The position numbers and the translations under genes are program-made. A DNA stretch of 31,960 bases from Treponema sp. (GTDB lineage: Bacteria; Spirochaetota; Spirochaetia; Treponematales; Treponemataceae). The notes beneath the pieces are model-generated. The model made no database searches and had not been told where the DNA came from. It saw only the letters and a list, made by a program, of their open reading frames with translations. Below, piece by piece: positions 1 through 6,917 of this stretch. Position 1 is the first letter of the stretch. Every line of letters starts with the position of its first letter. The stretch lies in contig JAEDFX010000015.1 in NCBI GenBank assembly GCA_016297805.1, positions 1 to 31,960 on the forward strand. The letters are read 5' to 3'.

Positions 1-1
1 T

Positions 2-220
2 TTTCAATGGCTTTTTTCTACCCCAAATTGCGAACTTTATTGTACACTATCTAAACGAATCACTTCTCTAACTCCAGAACAGCTCCAGAAAAATCTTAAA
101 AAAATAGCTGATTCGAAATATCGTACAAATGAACTGCGACAAGGAAAGGCTGACGCTGAAATGCTTTTGGAAAAGCAGGATAACTTTGACAGTTACTCTG
201 AATCAGATATTTCAGAATAA
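2..220 (+). CDS. C-terminal end of an unknown protein (partial)
   Basis: An open frame runs in from the left edge and stops at TAA 218-220, giving 72 codons without a visible start. The residues are hydrophilic, with a helical, charged stretch (TPEQLQKNLKKIADSKYR) and an acidic, serine-rich tail. I recognise no family. It belongs to the chromosome left of the integrated element. It could be a chance open frame, because only 219 nt are visible. Confidence 0.4.
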   Translation, partial: FQWLFSTPNCELYCTLSKRITSLTPEQLQKNLKKIADSKYRTNELRQGKADAEMLLEKQDNFDSYSESDISE

Positions 221-436
221 TAATGATGACCGAACCTTTGCATTCATTTCGCCACCCAAAACCCAGTTGCTTGGACAATGAGGAATCATAAAATTCTTTG
301 TTCCTAAATCACTTTTAACAGTCAAATTAAGTTCTGCCTTAGTATCATTAGAAACAATAATATGTGTGCTCCCCTTATAATCCCTCCATACAGAAGAAAC
401 AAAAAGAGTACTGTGAGAGAAGATAAAAAATATAAC
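212..436 (-). pseudogene. possible start-less coding remnant
   Basis: Read on the minus strand, an open frame of 74 codons begins just after an in-frame TAA and has no ATG, GTG or TTG near its 5' end. The translation looks protein-like: a hydrophobic leader (VIFFIF), then a beta-rich stretch (THIIVSNDTKAELNLTVKSD) with a cysteine, tryptophan and glycines. It may be the truncated end of a secreted protein or a chance frame. Its end overlaps the plus-strand partial gene by 9 nt, so at most one may be real. The rest of 221-446 holds nothing else I can name. Confidence 0.22.
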
Positions 437-446
437 TTAATCCAAA

Positions 447-635
447 TTAATTTAAGCTAAGCTTTTCTTTTATTGCATCCAGCTCAGCCCTAAGAGCCTT
501 GTTTTCTTTAGTAAGACGCTTAATTTCTTCTTTATACACAACAGTTGCCTGATCAGCGCCCTTCTGCAGTGCCTTTGTCCTAATCTGATTTTTTGCTCTT
601 TCGTTATAGCTTTCTGCTTTTTCTTTAGTATCCAT
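447..635 (-). CDS. small coiled-coil protein, unknown function
   Basis: A 62-residue ORF, highly charged. The C-terminal half (KEEIKRLTKENKALRAELDA) has heptad-like leucines and should form a coiled coil. A longer frame reaches 698, but it would run into the tRNA-type terminator at 684-713 and adds an unlikely hydrophobic leader. I therefore prefer the ATG at 635, although no strong ribosome binding site precedes it. Before the element inserted, this gene was the next one after tRNA-Pro on the same strand. Function unknown. Confidence 0.5.
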   Translation of the reverse strand: MDTKEKAESYNERAKNQIRTKALQKGADQATVVYKEEIKRLTKENKALRAELDAIKEKLSLN

Positions 636-683
636 ATGAAAATTATGATGAAATATCATGATTGGGTCAAGAAGTTTTAAAAT

Positions 684-713
684 AAAAAAGGAATCCACAA
701 AAGTAGATTCCTT
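684..713 (-). terminator. displaced intrinsic terminator of tRNA-Pro
   Basis: On the minus strand an 11-bp stem (arms 703-713 and 688-698, one G-U pair) with a TTTT loop is followed by a T tract. It lies 4 nt beyond the duplicated tRNA 3' end, where the tRNA terminator stood before integration. The single wobble pair is valid only in minus-strand RNA, which fits the tRNA's direction. Confidence 0.75.
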
Positions 714-716
714 CTA

Positions 717-761
717 AGTCGGGCAGACAGGATTTGAACCTGCGACATCCTGGTCCCAAAC
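717..761 (-). repeat. attachment site copy, left end (tRNA-Pro 3' half)
   Basis: 45 bp identical to 21190-21234, covering the tRNA-Pro sequence from the anticodon loop through the T arm to the 3' end. The match breaks at 762 versus 21235. This copy is not a functional tRNA, since the 5' half is missing. It marks the left end of the integrated element. Confidence 0.9.
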
Positions 762-862
762 GTCCTATATAGATATTTAGTTATAAAAAGCTATGTTTAG
801 TTACCAAAATATAGCAAGTTATAGCCCAGGATGTCAATGTTTTGTTATACGTTGTTAATTTT

Positions 863-900
863 ATTAACATTTTATTAACATCCGTATTAACATTATTAAC
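863..900. promoter_or_regulatory. putative integrase arm-binding repeats, left
   Basis: Three ATTAACAT repeats at 863-870, 874-881 and 886-893, plus a partial ATTAAC at 895-900, all in the same orientation and 9-12 bp apart. The same octamer with the same 11-bp period recurs near the other end (21113 and 21124). Tyrosine recombinases of the lambda type bind such arm sites; that role here is inferred. Confidence 0.55.
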
Positions 901-925
901 TTTTTTTGAATAAATTATAATAGAT

Positions 926-1552
926 TTAAATATTTACAGTGCCTCTACATTTAGGAAAATCTGAACATCCATAGAATTCACCAAACTTTCCACTTCTTTT
1001 AATCATCGGTTTACCACAATTAGGACAGTTTGGGGTTTCTCCAGAAGCTGTTGCTTCAACTTTTGCAGGTGCTTCATAAACAACTATTTCTTCATGAATT
1101 GCATTTCCTGATGATTCTAAACTATCTAAATAATTGTTCAGATTATTCATAAGTTTTTTGTATCTGGAAAGTGTATCACCACTTCTTCCGCAGTATTTAC
1201 GGTCCATTGTTTCGTTAGGTTCGTATTTTACAGGAATATTATGTAAATCAAATTGTTCACGAGTAAGATCAAAATAATGGCCATCAATTTTGTTGAAGTA
1301 ATGAGTGCTACCATCATTATTTCGTATCCTATGTATTGTTCCACCAAACATATCAAAAACAATCATTGCTGTTACTGCACATTGACCGTATGAGCGGTCT
1401 CCTTCGTTCCAATCTGCCTGGCAACTTCGATATGCAGTTTCTTTGCTCCAAGATTCATAAAGAGCGTTATATAAATTGCCAATTGTTTGAATGTGAGGAT
1501 TACCAGAGTTGATTCGTTTGATGTCTTTGTGATTTTCACCGTAAAAGAGCAT
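926..1552 (-). CDS. YunG-like protein with C-terminal topoisomerase-type zinc finger
   Basis: 208 residues. The N-terminal part (about 25-110) resembles the YunG family: GQC around Cys58, STHYFN with His84, and GHYFDLT with His92/Asp95. The Cys-His-Asp arrangement could be a papain-like site, but that is inference. After a linker, residues 174-206 form a four-cysteine zinc ribbon (Cys176, 179, 196, 202) like the C-terminal fingers of bacterial topoisomerase I, which bind single-stranded DNA. The start has a good AGGAG 8 nt upstream, lying within the end of the preceding small ORF. It is the last gene of the restriction/defence operon. The finger suggests it acts on or near DNA. Confidence 0.68.
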   Translation of the reverse strand: MLFYGENHKDIKRINSGNPHIQTIGNLYNALYESWSKETAYRSCQADWNEGDRSYGQCAVTAMIVFDMFGGTIHRIRNNDGSTHYFNKIDGHYFDLTREQFDLHNIPVKYEPNETMDRKYCGRSGDTLSRYKKLMNNLNNYLDSLESSGNAIHEEIVVYEAPAKVEATASGETPNCPNCGKPMIKRSGKFGEFYGCSDFPKCRGTVNI

Positions 1553-1555
1553 GGG

Positions 1556-1675
1556 TTATTCTCCTGATATAGAAATGTCTTCATCTTCTGCAAGCCATAG
1601 AGTAAAATTTATAGCTTTATTTTTCCAGATTGAGCTAAGGTCTATTATTTCTTCTAGTTGTTGGAGGGTAAACAC
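1556..1675 (-). CDS. 39-residue ORF resembling the N-terminal tag of DUF4268-type nuclease proteins
   Basis: A GTG-started frame of 39 codons fills the gap between the SLATT gene and the YunG-like gene. An in-frame TGA two codons before GTG limits the start. The sequence (IWKNKAINFTLWLAEDEDI) looks like the short IW..EA.DFT.WLAE module found at the N-terminus of many restriction-associated or DUF4268 proteins, but a TAA ends it just after. It may be a true small protein translated by coupling, or what is left of a deleted larger gene. Its last codons supply the Shine-Dalgarno of the next gene. No clear ribosome binding site precedes the GTG. Confidence 0.45.
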   Translation of the reverse strand: MFTLQQLEEIIDLSSIWKNKAINFTLWLAEDEDISISGE

Positions 1676-1688
1676 CTTTCATAACCTA

Positions 1689-2387
1689 CTAATTTAATGG
1701 GCCAGAGGCTGTTACATTCATGTATACAAAAAAACCAAAAATAATGGGAATAAGAATTAAAATCCAATATATAAAATCATTTCTTACTCTATACGAAATA
1801 GAATACAAATAGTGTTTCAACGTTTTGAAAAAATTCTTTCTTTTCCCATCGACTTTATTTTTTCTATAGTTTTTTAATTCATTTGTGTATTCTAAATCAA
1901 TGTAATCATGATTCAAATTATAATTATTCAAAATAGTTTCATAAGCTGATTCTCCTTCTTTATAGTCAAAGTTATCTTTATCTGAATTTAACTCTTCATA
2001 TAGACTATTAAGTTCGCGAGCACAGCGATGAAAATTATCAGCTTCAACACTAACATTTTGTTCCCCAAAATAAATACTTACTAATAGTGAAAAAATAGAT
2101 ATGGCCAAGAGTATAAATGGCAAATCGTCTGTTTTATAATTAATTAATGAAGGTAAGAGCAATAATATACTTGCTACTAATACCCAAAATGAAATGAAAT
2201 ATGAAGTCAATCTTTGCATTTTAGCTTTATGCTTAAGCCTTCTATGAGCCGAGAATCTTGAATTGTAGGTTTCTTTTATTTTTCGCAATAATCGTTCATT
2301 TTGCGATTCGGCTCTGTTAGTGGTATCTTTCCCGTTAGGAACTATTGAATCAGAATTTGATTTTACTTGTTTATTTTTTTTACACAT
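1689..2387 (-). CDS. SLATT-type membrane effector
   Basis: 232 residues. After a charged N-terminal region with a basic helix (RFSAHRRLKHKAKMQR, 44-59) come two adjacent membrane segments (about 62-83 and 89-107), a cytoplasmic helix with an HRCARELNSLYEEL motif (120-133), a DYIDLEY segment, and a third hydrophobic segment near the C-terminus (206-224). This matches the SLATT families (SMODS- and SLOG-associating 2TM effector domain), predicted pore-forming effectors of nucleotide-signalling defence systems; family 5 fits best by eye. AAGGAG sits 6 nt before the ATG, overlapping the end of the cyclase-like gene, so the two should be translated together. Inferred role: membrane-damaging effector triggered by the product of the upstream protein. 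Confidence 0.72.
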   Translation of the reverse strand: MCKKNKQVKSNSDSIVPNGKDTTNRAESQNERLLRKIKETYNSRFSAHRRLKHKAKMQRLTSYFISFWVLVASILLLLPSLINYKTDDLPFILLAISIFSLLVSIYFGEQNVSVEADNFHRCARELNSLYEELNSDKDNFDYKEGESAYETILNNYNLNHDYIDLEYTNELKNYRKNKVDGKRKNFFKTLKHYLYSISYRVRNDFIYWILILIPIIFGFFVYMNVTASGPLN

Positions 2388-2398
2388 TTTTTACTCCT

Positions 2399-3898
2399 TT
2401 AATATATTATTGGTTCATAATATGTCATTTCATTTTCTGTATATTCACGAATAAAGCCAATGGCTATGTTATTCTCCAAATAAGATGATAATTTTGATGG
2501 TGGTAACGATTTAAACTTAGAAAATAAATCTACTAAAGAGCATTTTTTATTCTCACAAATAAATTTGAGTATTTTATCATTCCAATCTTCTTTATCGGGG
2601 AATATATTATAATTACCATCATCAGATAATATAAAAACCATTAAATGTAAGTCTTCATTAATATTTTTGTAATATTCAATATAATAATCATAAAATCGTT
2701 GCGTACTATTATAGCGAGAACCGCGTGCTGGGTCTCCAGCACCTTTATCAATTCCATCTAAAATAGCTCCAAACCCAAAGCAACAAGATCTTTCATCAAT
2801 TATAATTGCACCATCAATAGATGATAATTTTTTTATATTCTCAGAATCTAATTCAGTAGGTACAATAGTTGTGGATACTTTTTCATATCGTTGTATAAAA
2901 TCTTCTGATTTATCTGATATTACTAAAACAGTTCCTTTATCTTCAGAAACTAATGATTGTATACATTCTTCAATGTTACACATATTCTCTTTCTTATAGG
3001 ATTCTGAAAAAACTTGCTGATATACCATTTCAAAATCTTTTATTAAGATATTTTTATTCTCTATAATCAATCGATTATTTTTTATAATAAATAGTTTTTT
3101 TAAGTTTTGGTATAACTCCCATGTATATCCATTTTTAAAGATAATTGTAAAGTAATTAATGGTATCATCTACAATAGCTAAACCATAAATGTACTCTGTA
3201 TCAGAAATCAATCCTATTTTTTCATTACTATCTGTTAATTGAAGATATTTTCTAATAAGTTTGAGATTATTTCTATTGAATTTAAGTTTCTTATTAAATT
3301 TAAAAACGTAATCATTAAATTTGACTATATCATCATCAAACAAGAAATATATCATCCCATTTGTTTTACATTTTTCATATGTAAGAGATGCTAATTCATT
3401 TATATAACTGAACATAGATGTATTTTCGTTATATATAAGACATGTTCCAGAAAAATCAGATAACAAATTAATTGCAGCATTTTTTAAAACAATTTGATAA
3501 TATTCTGAATTATAAAAATTTGAATTTTCACTTTTGATATTAAAAATGATGTTATTTAATAATTCCTTACAAACACTATCAAAAAAATCATTATCTTTTA
3601 TAGAAAGTCTGTAATAGTATTTTATAACTGCAAAATGTAAAGTTCCATTATCTATTAAATACTCTGTTGATACTTTTGCTTTTATTCTTGTAGTTTCCAG
3701 TGTTTTACGAATTTCTTTGCGAAGTTGAAGAATAGTTTGTTTTTTATTTAATAGATCCAATTTTTCAAAATCAATAACTTCGTATAGTGAATCATATAAA
3801 TCGACTGTTTTTAATATATTAGGCTCAAATCGATTAATGACTTCCGCAGCACATAATTCTGTATTCTTCCAAAAAATACTATCTGACTTTTTTAACAT
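2399..3898 (-). CDS. DisA-type (DAC domain) nucleotide cyclase-like protein with sensor and winged-helix regions
   Basis: 499 residues. Residues 320-410 carry the diadenylate cyclase fold signature: GTVLVI (322-327), IDGAIIID with the DGA motif at 362-364, FGFGAILDG (374-382), and GDPARGSRYNS (388-398) where classical DisA/CdaA enzymes have GTRHR. The histidine of RHR is thus Tyr here, as I recall for the stand-alone DisA_N proteins of conflict systems. Residues 1-310 are a long alpha/beta region with no catalytic motif I know, probably a sensor. The last 60 residues look like a winged helix. It probably makes a cyclic (di)nucleotide; the exact product is unknown. GAGGA precedes the ATG. It lies 20 nt after hsdS and 11 nt before the SLATT gene. 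Confidence 0.72.
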   Translation of the reverse strand: MLKKSDSIFWKNTELCAAEVINRFEPNILKTVDLYDSLYEVIDFEKLDLLNKKQTILQLRKEIRKTLETTRIKAKVSTEYLIDNGTLHFAVIKYYYRLSIKDNDFFDSVCKELLNNIIFNIKSENSNFYNSEYYQIVLKNAAINLLSDFSGTCLIYNENTSMFSYINELASLTYEKCKTNGMIYFLFDDDIVKFNDYVFKFNKKLKFNRNNLKLIRKYLQLTDSNEKIGLISDTEYIYGLAIVDDTINYFTIIFKNGYTWELYQNLKKLFIIKNNRLIIENKNILIKDFEMVYQQVFSESYKKENMCNIEECIQSLVSEDKGTVLVISDKSEDFIQRYEKVSTTIVPTELDSENIKKLSSIDGAIIIDERSCCFGFGAILDGIDKGAGDPARGSRYNSTQRFYDYYIEYYKNINEDLHLMVFILSDDGNYNIFPDKEDWNDKILKFICENKKCSLVDLFSKFKSLPPSKLSSYLENNIAIGFIREYTENEMTYYEPIIY

Positions 3899-3918
3899 TT
3901 TTTCCTCAAGATTATTCT

Positions 3919-5478
3919 TTAATATAAGATTGATAATATCTTATATATTTGTTTAACTTTTAGCACAATTCTTTTTTGTTCTTCTAAAGGTGGAATTGGA
4001 ATTAATAATTGGTTTATTTGTTCCAAAATAATTCTTTTTAAGGCAACACCTTTTGATGAGCCTTTCATAATATTCTGCATATAATCTGATTTCAAAACAT
4101 ATGTAATAAACCATGATTCAACTATGTTGGATGGTTTTATCAATGCAACACTAGATAATAAACTAAATGGATAATCAAGATTATTTACAGTTACTTCACC
4201 TATAGTTCCATCTTTTGTTAATAAAACATCATTCAATTCGACAGGACATCTACCATAAATAACATCATGTATTTCTTTGGAAACATACGATACATTTGAT
4301 AAATCAATTCCTGATAGTTTTATGTTTTTAGCAGTTATATATAAAAACTCTCCTTTATCATTTGTTGGAGGAGAATTGTGAGTTCCATCAGTAATATTTC
4401 TTCGACATACACTTGGTAATCTACACCAAGCCCAGCTCTCTGGAATCTCAAATGGTACTTCAATTTCTTCTTCAGAACCATCTGCTTTTCTTTCAAGCCA
4501 TTTTCCATTAGCGGATTTATAAATGTATGAATCGTTTTTGTCTCGTTTGAGTTGGCCGTTGGCGATTTTTTCTTCTTTTTCGGCACGGAGTTTTTCCAGC
4601 ATTTTTGATGCTGGTTCATCTGTTTTGTCCTGTGGAACTAGTTTTCCGTGGATTGCGAGGTCGAGGATTTTTGATTTTGTCTGTTTGATGACTGTTTCTA
4701 AATCTGTTTTATTCTGTTCAACTGTATCTATGAGTGCAAAGATTCGTTCTATTTCTTCAACTATGAGCTTCTGTTCTTCTAGTGGAGGGAGAGGAATGAT
4801 TTTATTCCCGAATTTTTCTTGAGAAAAAGTTGGAATAGCAGTTCCATTTACAAGTTCTTCAAATATTTTCTTAAAATATGAAGTATTCAACAAATAACAT
4901 AAATATTTTGAATTACAGTTTATATTTTTAAGAACCATTAACTGAGGATTTAAGGTTGTGGCTATTGGAAGTTTATCAACTAATGCTGATTTTCCATAAG
5001 ATGAACCAGTTTTTACAACGACAATATCGTTAATTTGTAATTGAATTTCAGGTGATTCATCATATTTAAACCATGAAAGATATGTACACTGAGAAAAATC
5101 TAGTGACATATTTCTTATATTTGAAGGACTTAATGAAACAGCCCCATTACCTTCATCAACTAAATCATCTTTAGTATAACCTCTAAAACCAATTCTTCCA
5201 TATACCTTGCAAATGTTATTAGTTCTACACCAACACCAGTTCTTAGGAATTTCAAAAGGAATCTCATCTTCTGAAATAGGAGCTGATGGGGTTTTAGGGG
5301 CTTTGCCCCTAGGTGAAGGGGCAGCGGAAGACGGCTTGCCGGCTGTAGCGAGGGGAAGGCTTTCCCCTCTTATTCTTTCCAACAATTTTGAAGCTGGTTC
5401 GTGTTCTGGATTCTGAGGAACTAATTTTCCGTGGATAGCAAGGTCTAATACTTTCTGGCGAAGGAGTTTTGTGTTCAT
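3919..5478 (-). CDS. hsdS: type I restriction-modification specificity subunit HsdS
   Basis: 519 residues, with the usual two-half layout. Each half opens with a conserved helical repeat (LDLAIHGKLVPQ at about 12-22, and again near 270) followed by FEIP..W.WCR and a target recognition domain (about 80-235 and 345-505). The halves read separate parts of a bipartite DNA target and bind the two HsdM copies. The central repeat has the normal spacer (RAEKEEKIANGQLKRD). In the N-terminal repeat this spacer is replaced by an Ala/Pro/Ser-rich segment at residues 38-67, encoded by a GC-rich palindromic insert. The frame stays open. Start ATG is 3 nt after hsdM. Confidence 0.92.
   Translation of the reverse strand: MNTKLLRQKVLDLAIHGKLVPQNPEHEPASKLLERIRGESLPLATAGKPSSAAPSPRGKAPKTPSAPISEDEIPFEIPKNWCWCRTNNICKVYGRIGFRGYTKDDLVDEGNGAVSLSPSNIRNMSLDFSQCTYLSWFKYDESPEIQLQINDIVVVKTGSSYGKSALVDKLPIATTLNPQLMVLKNINCNSKYLCYLLNTSYFKKIFEELVNGTAIPTFSQEKFGNKIIPLPPLEEQKLIVEEIERIFALIDTVEQNKTDLETVIKQTKSKILDLAIHGKLVPQDKTDEPASKMLEKLRAEKEEKIANGQLKRDKNDSYIYKSANGKWLERKADGSEEEIEVPFEIPESWAWCRLPSVCRRNITDGTHNSPPTNDKGEFLYITAKNIKLSGIDLSNVSYVSKEIHDVIYGRCPVELNDVLLTKDGTIGEVTVNNLDYPFSLLSSVALIKPSNIVESWFITYVLKSDYMQNIMKGSSKGVALKRIILEQINQLLIPIPPLEEQKRIVLKVKQIYKILSILY
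5278..5367. repeat. in-frame GC-rich palindromic insertion in hsdS
   Basis: A 90-bp stretch, far richer in G+C than the surrounding gene, made of three hairpins: 5296-5310 (AGGGGC-TTT-GCCCCT), 5332-5341 (CGGC-TT-GCCG) and 5352-5367 (GGGGAA-GGCT-TTCCCC type). It replaces the linker after the first HsdS helix and adds about 30 residues without breaking the frame. This is the behaviour of REP-like or Rickettsia-palindromic-element-like insertions. Copies elsewhere in the genome cannot be seen here. Confidence 0.6.
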
Positions 5479-5481
5479 GTG

Positions 5482-6915
5482 TTAGTCCTCGTTGATTCCA
5501 GAAAGAAGAGTTGCTAGTTCATTTACTGCATTTGAGATGTTTGCAGATTTTTCCTGAATTGTTGCAAAGAGTTCCTTAAGTGTTACATCTTCAAGGTCAT
5601 CTTTGTCTTTAATCCATGTAATATCAAGAGAAGTCTTATCGCGGGCAAGAAGTTCATCAATTGTAAACTTACGCCATCTGCCGTTTGGATTTTCTTCTGA
5701 GTAAGTTTCTTTTCTGTCTTGAATATGACCTGAGCAGTAGCAGTTTACAAAATCATCAAGGTCGCTGCGCTTAAGTGGTTTTGTGGCAAGGGTATGTTTG
5801 ATGCCTGTTCTGTAATCGTAATACCAGGTTTCTTTTGTTTCTTCGCCTTTTGTAAAGAAGATTACATTTGCTTTTACTCCGTTGGCATAGAAAATACCTG
5901 TTGGAAGACGGAGAACAGTATGAAGATTATATTCTTTAAGTAATCGTTTACGGATTTTTTCACCAGCTCCATCTGCAAAAAGTACGTTATCTGGAAGAAC
6001 TATACCTGCACGGCCACCATTTTTAAGAAGAGCCATAATGTGCTGAAGGAAGTTGAGCTGATTGTTTTTTGTTTCAACAAAACCAGTTCTGTTGATTTCG
6101 CCAGCTCCTGCTGGTCTGTCACCAAATGGCGGATTTGCAAGAACTACATCTACCAATGAATCAGGGTCTTTTTCAAGAGAATCTTTACATTTGATTGGTG
6201 TGGAATCTGTACCAATATCGTGAAGGTACATGTTCATTGAAGCGAGTGTTACAACTAAGGCTGTATTATCAAAACCTGAGATTTTACTTTCTTTAAGGTT
6301 ATTAAGGTCATCCTTGTTTTTAGCCTGAGGTTTCATAAAGTCATAGGCCGCAAGAAGGAAGCCACCTGTACCACAAGCAGGGTCACAAACTGTTTCTGTG
6401 ATTTTTGGAGCGACACATTCTGTAATAGCCTGAATCAAAGGACGAGGTGTAAAGTACTGCCCTGCACCAGATTTTTTATCCTGTCCGTTCTTTTCAAGAA
6501 TGCTTTCGTAAATGGCACCTTTAAGGTCACCATCCATAAGCCACTGTTCTTCATCAATCATATCGATGAGTTTTTTAAGATGAACAGGTGTTGAAATCTT
6601 ATTCTGTGCTTTTACGAAAATAGATGCTAAAATTCCGCTTTCACCACTCAGTGTATTAAGGATTTTGTCATATTTCTTTACTAAATCTTCGCCTTTAATC
6701 TCATCGTTATGAATATCATCCCAACGGCAACCTTCTGGCAAAGCACTTTCAATTCCACCAAACTCCATATTTTCTTTATCCATTTTGATGAACAAAAGAT
6801 ATGTAAGCTGTGTGATGTAATCTGTAAATCCGACACCTGCCGAAGCAAGAACATCTGCCATGTTCCATACTTTTTTTGTAAGTGTCTGTTCTGATTTTAC
6901 TGTCTGTTTTGCCAT
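5482..6915 (-). CDS. hsdM: type I restriction-modification DNA methyltransferase HsdM
   Basis: 477 residues, typical for HsdM. It has the N-terminal helical domain, the GQYFTPR segment (152-158), the S-adenosylmethionine-binding motif I DPACGTGGF (178-186) and the catalytic NPPF (261-264) of N6-adenine methylases. With HsdS it methylates adenine in the host target sequence, and with HsdR it forms the restriction complex. The start is 2 nt from the hsdR stop. All key motifs are intact, so the enzyme should be active. Confidence 0.96.
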   Translation of the reverse strand: MAKQTVKSEQTLTKKVWNMADVLASAGVGFTDYITQLTYLLFIKMDKENMEFGGIESALPEGCRWDDIHNDEIKGEDLVKKYDKILNTLSGESGILASIFVKAQNKISTPVHLKKLIDMIDEEQWLMDGDLKGAIYESILEKNGQDKKSGAGQYFTPRPLIQAITECVAPKITETVCDPACGTGGFLLAAYDFMKPQAKNKDDLNNLKESKISGFDNTALVVTLASMNMYLHDIGTDSTPIKCKDSLEKDPDSLVDVVLANPPFGDRPAGAGEINRTGFVETKNNQLNFLQHIMALLKNGGRAGIVLPDNVLFADGAGEKIRKRLLKEYNLHTVLRLPTGIFYANGVKANVIFFTKGEETKETWYYDYRTGIKHTLATKPLKRSDLDDFVNCYCSGHIQDRKETYSEENPNGRWRKFTIDELLARDKTSLDITWIKDKDDLEDVTLKELFATIQEKSANISNAVNELATLLSGINED

Positions 6916-6917
6916 TT

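Noticed and set aside
717..761. A second tRNA gene at the left end
   Set aside because: Only the 3' half is present; the sequence beyond the anticodon loop cannot form the D arm or acceptor stem.
1689..3898. A standard CBASS operon
   Set aside because: No CD-NTase (GS...DxD) motif, no Cap2/Cap3 ubiquitin-like genes and no HORMA/TRIP13; the nucleotide-making candidate is of the DisA fold instead.
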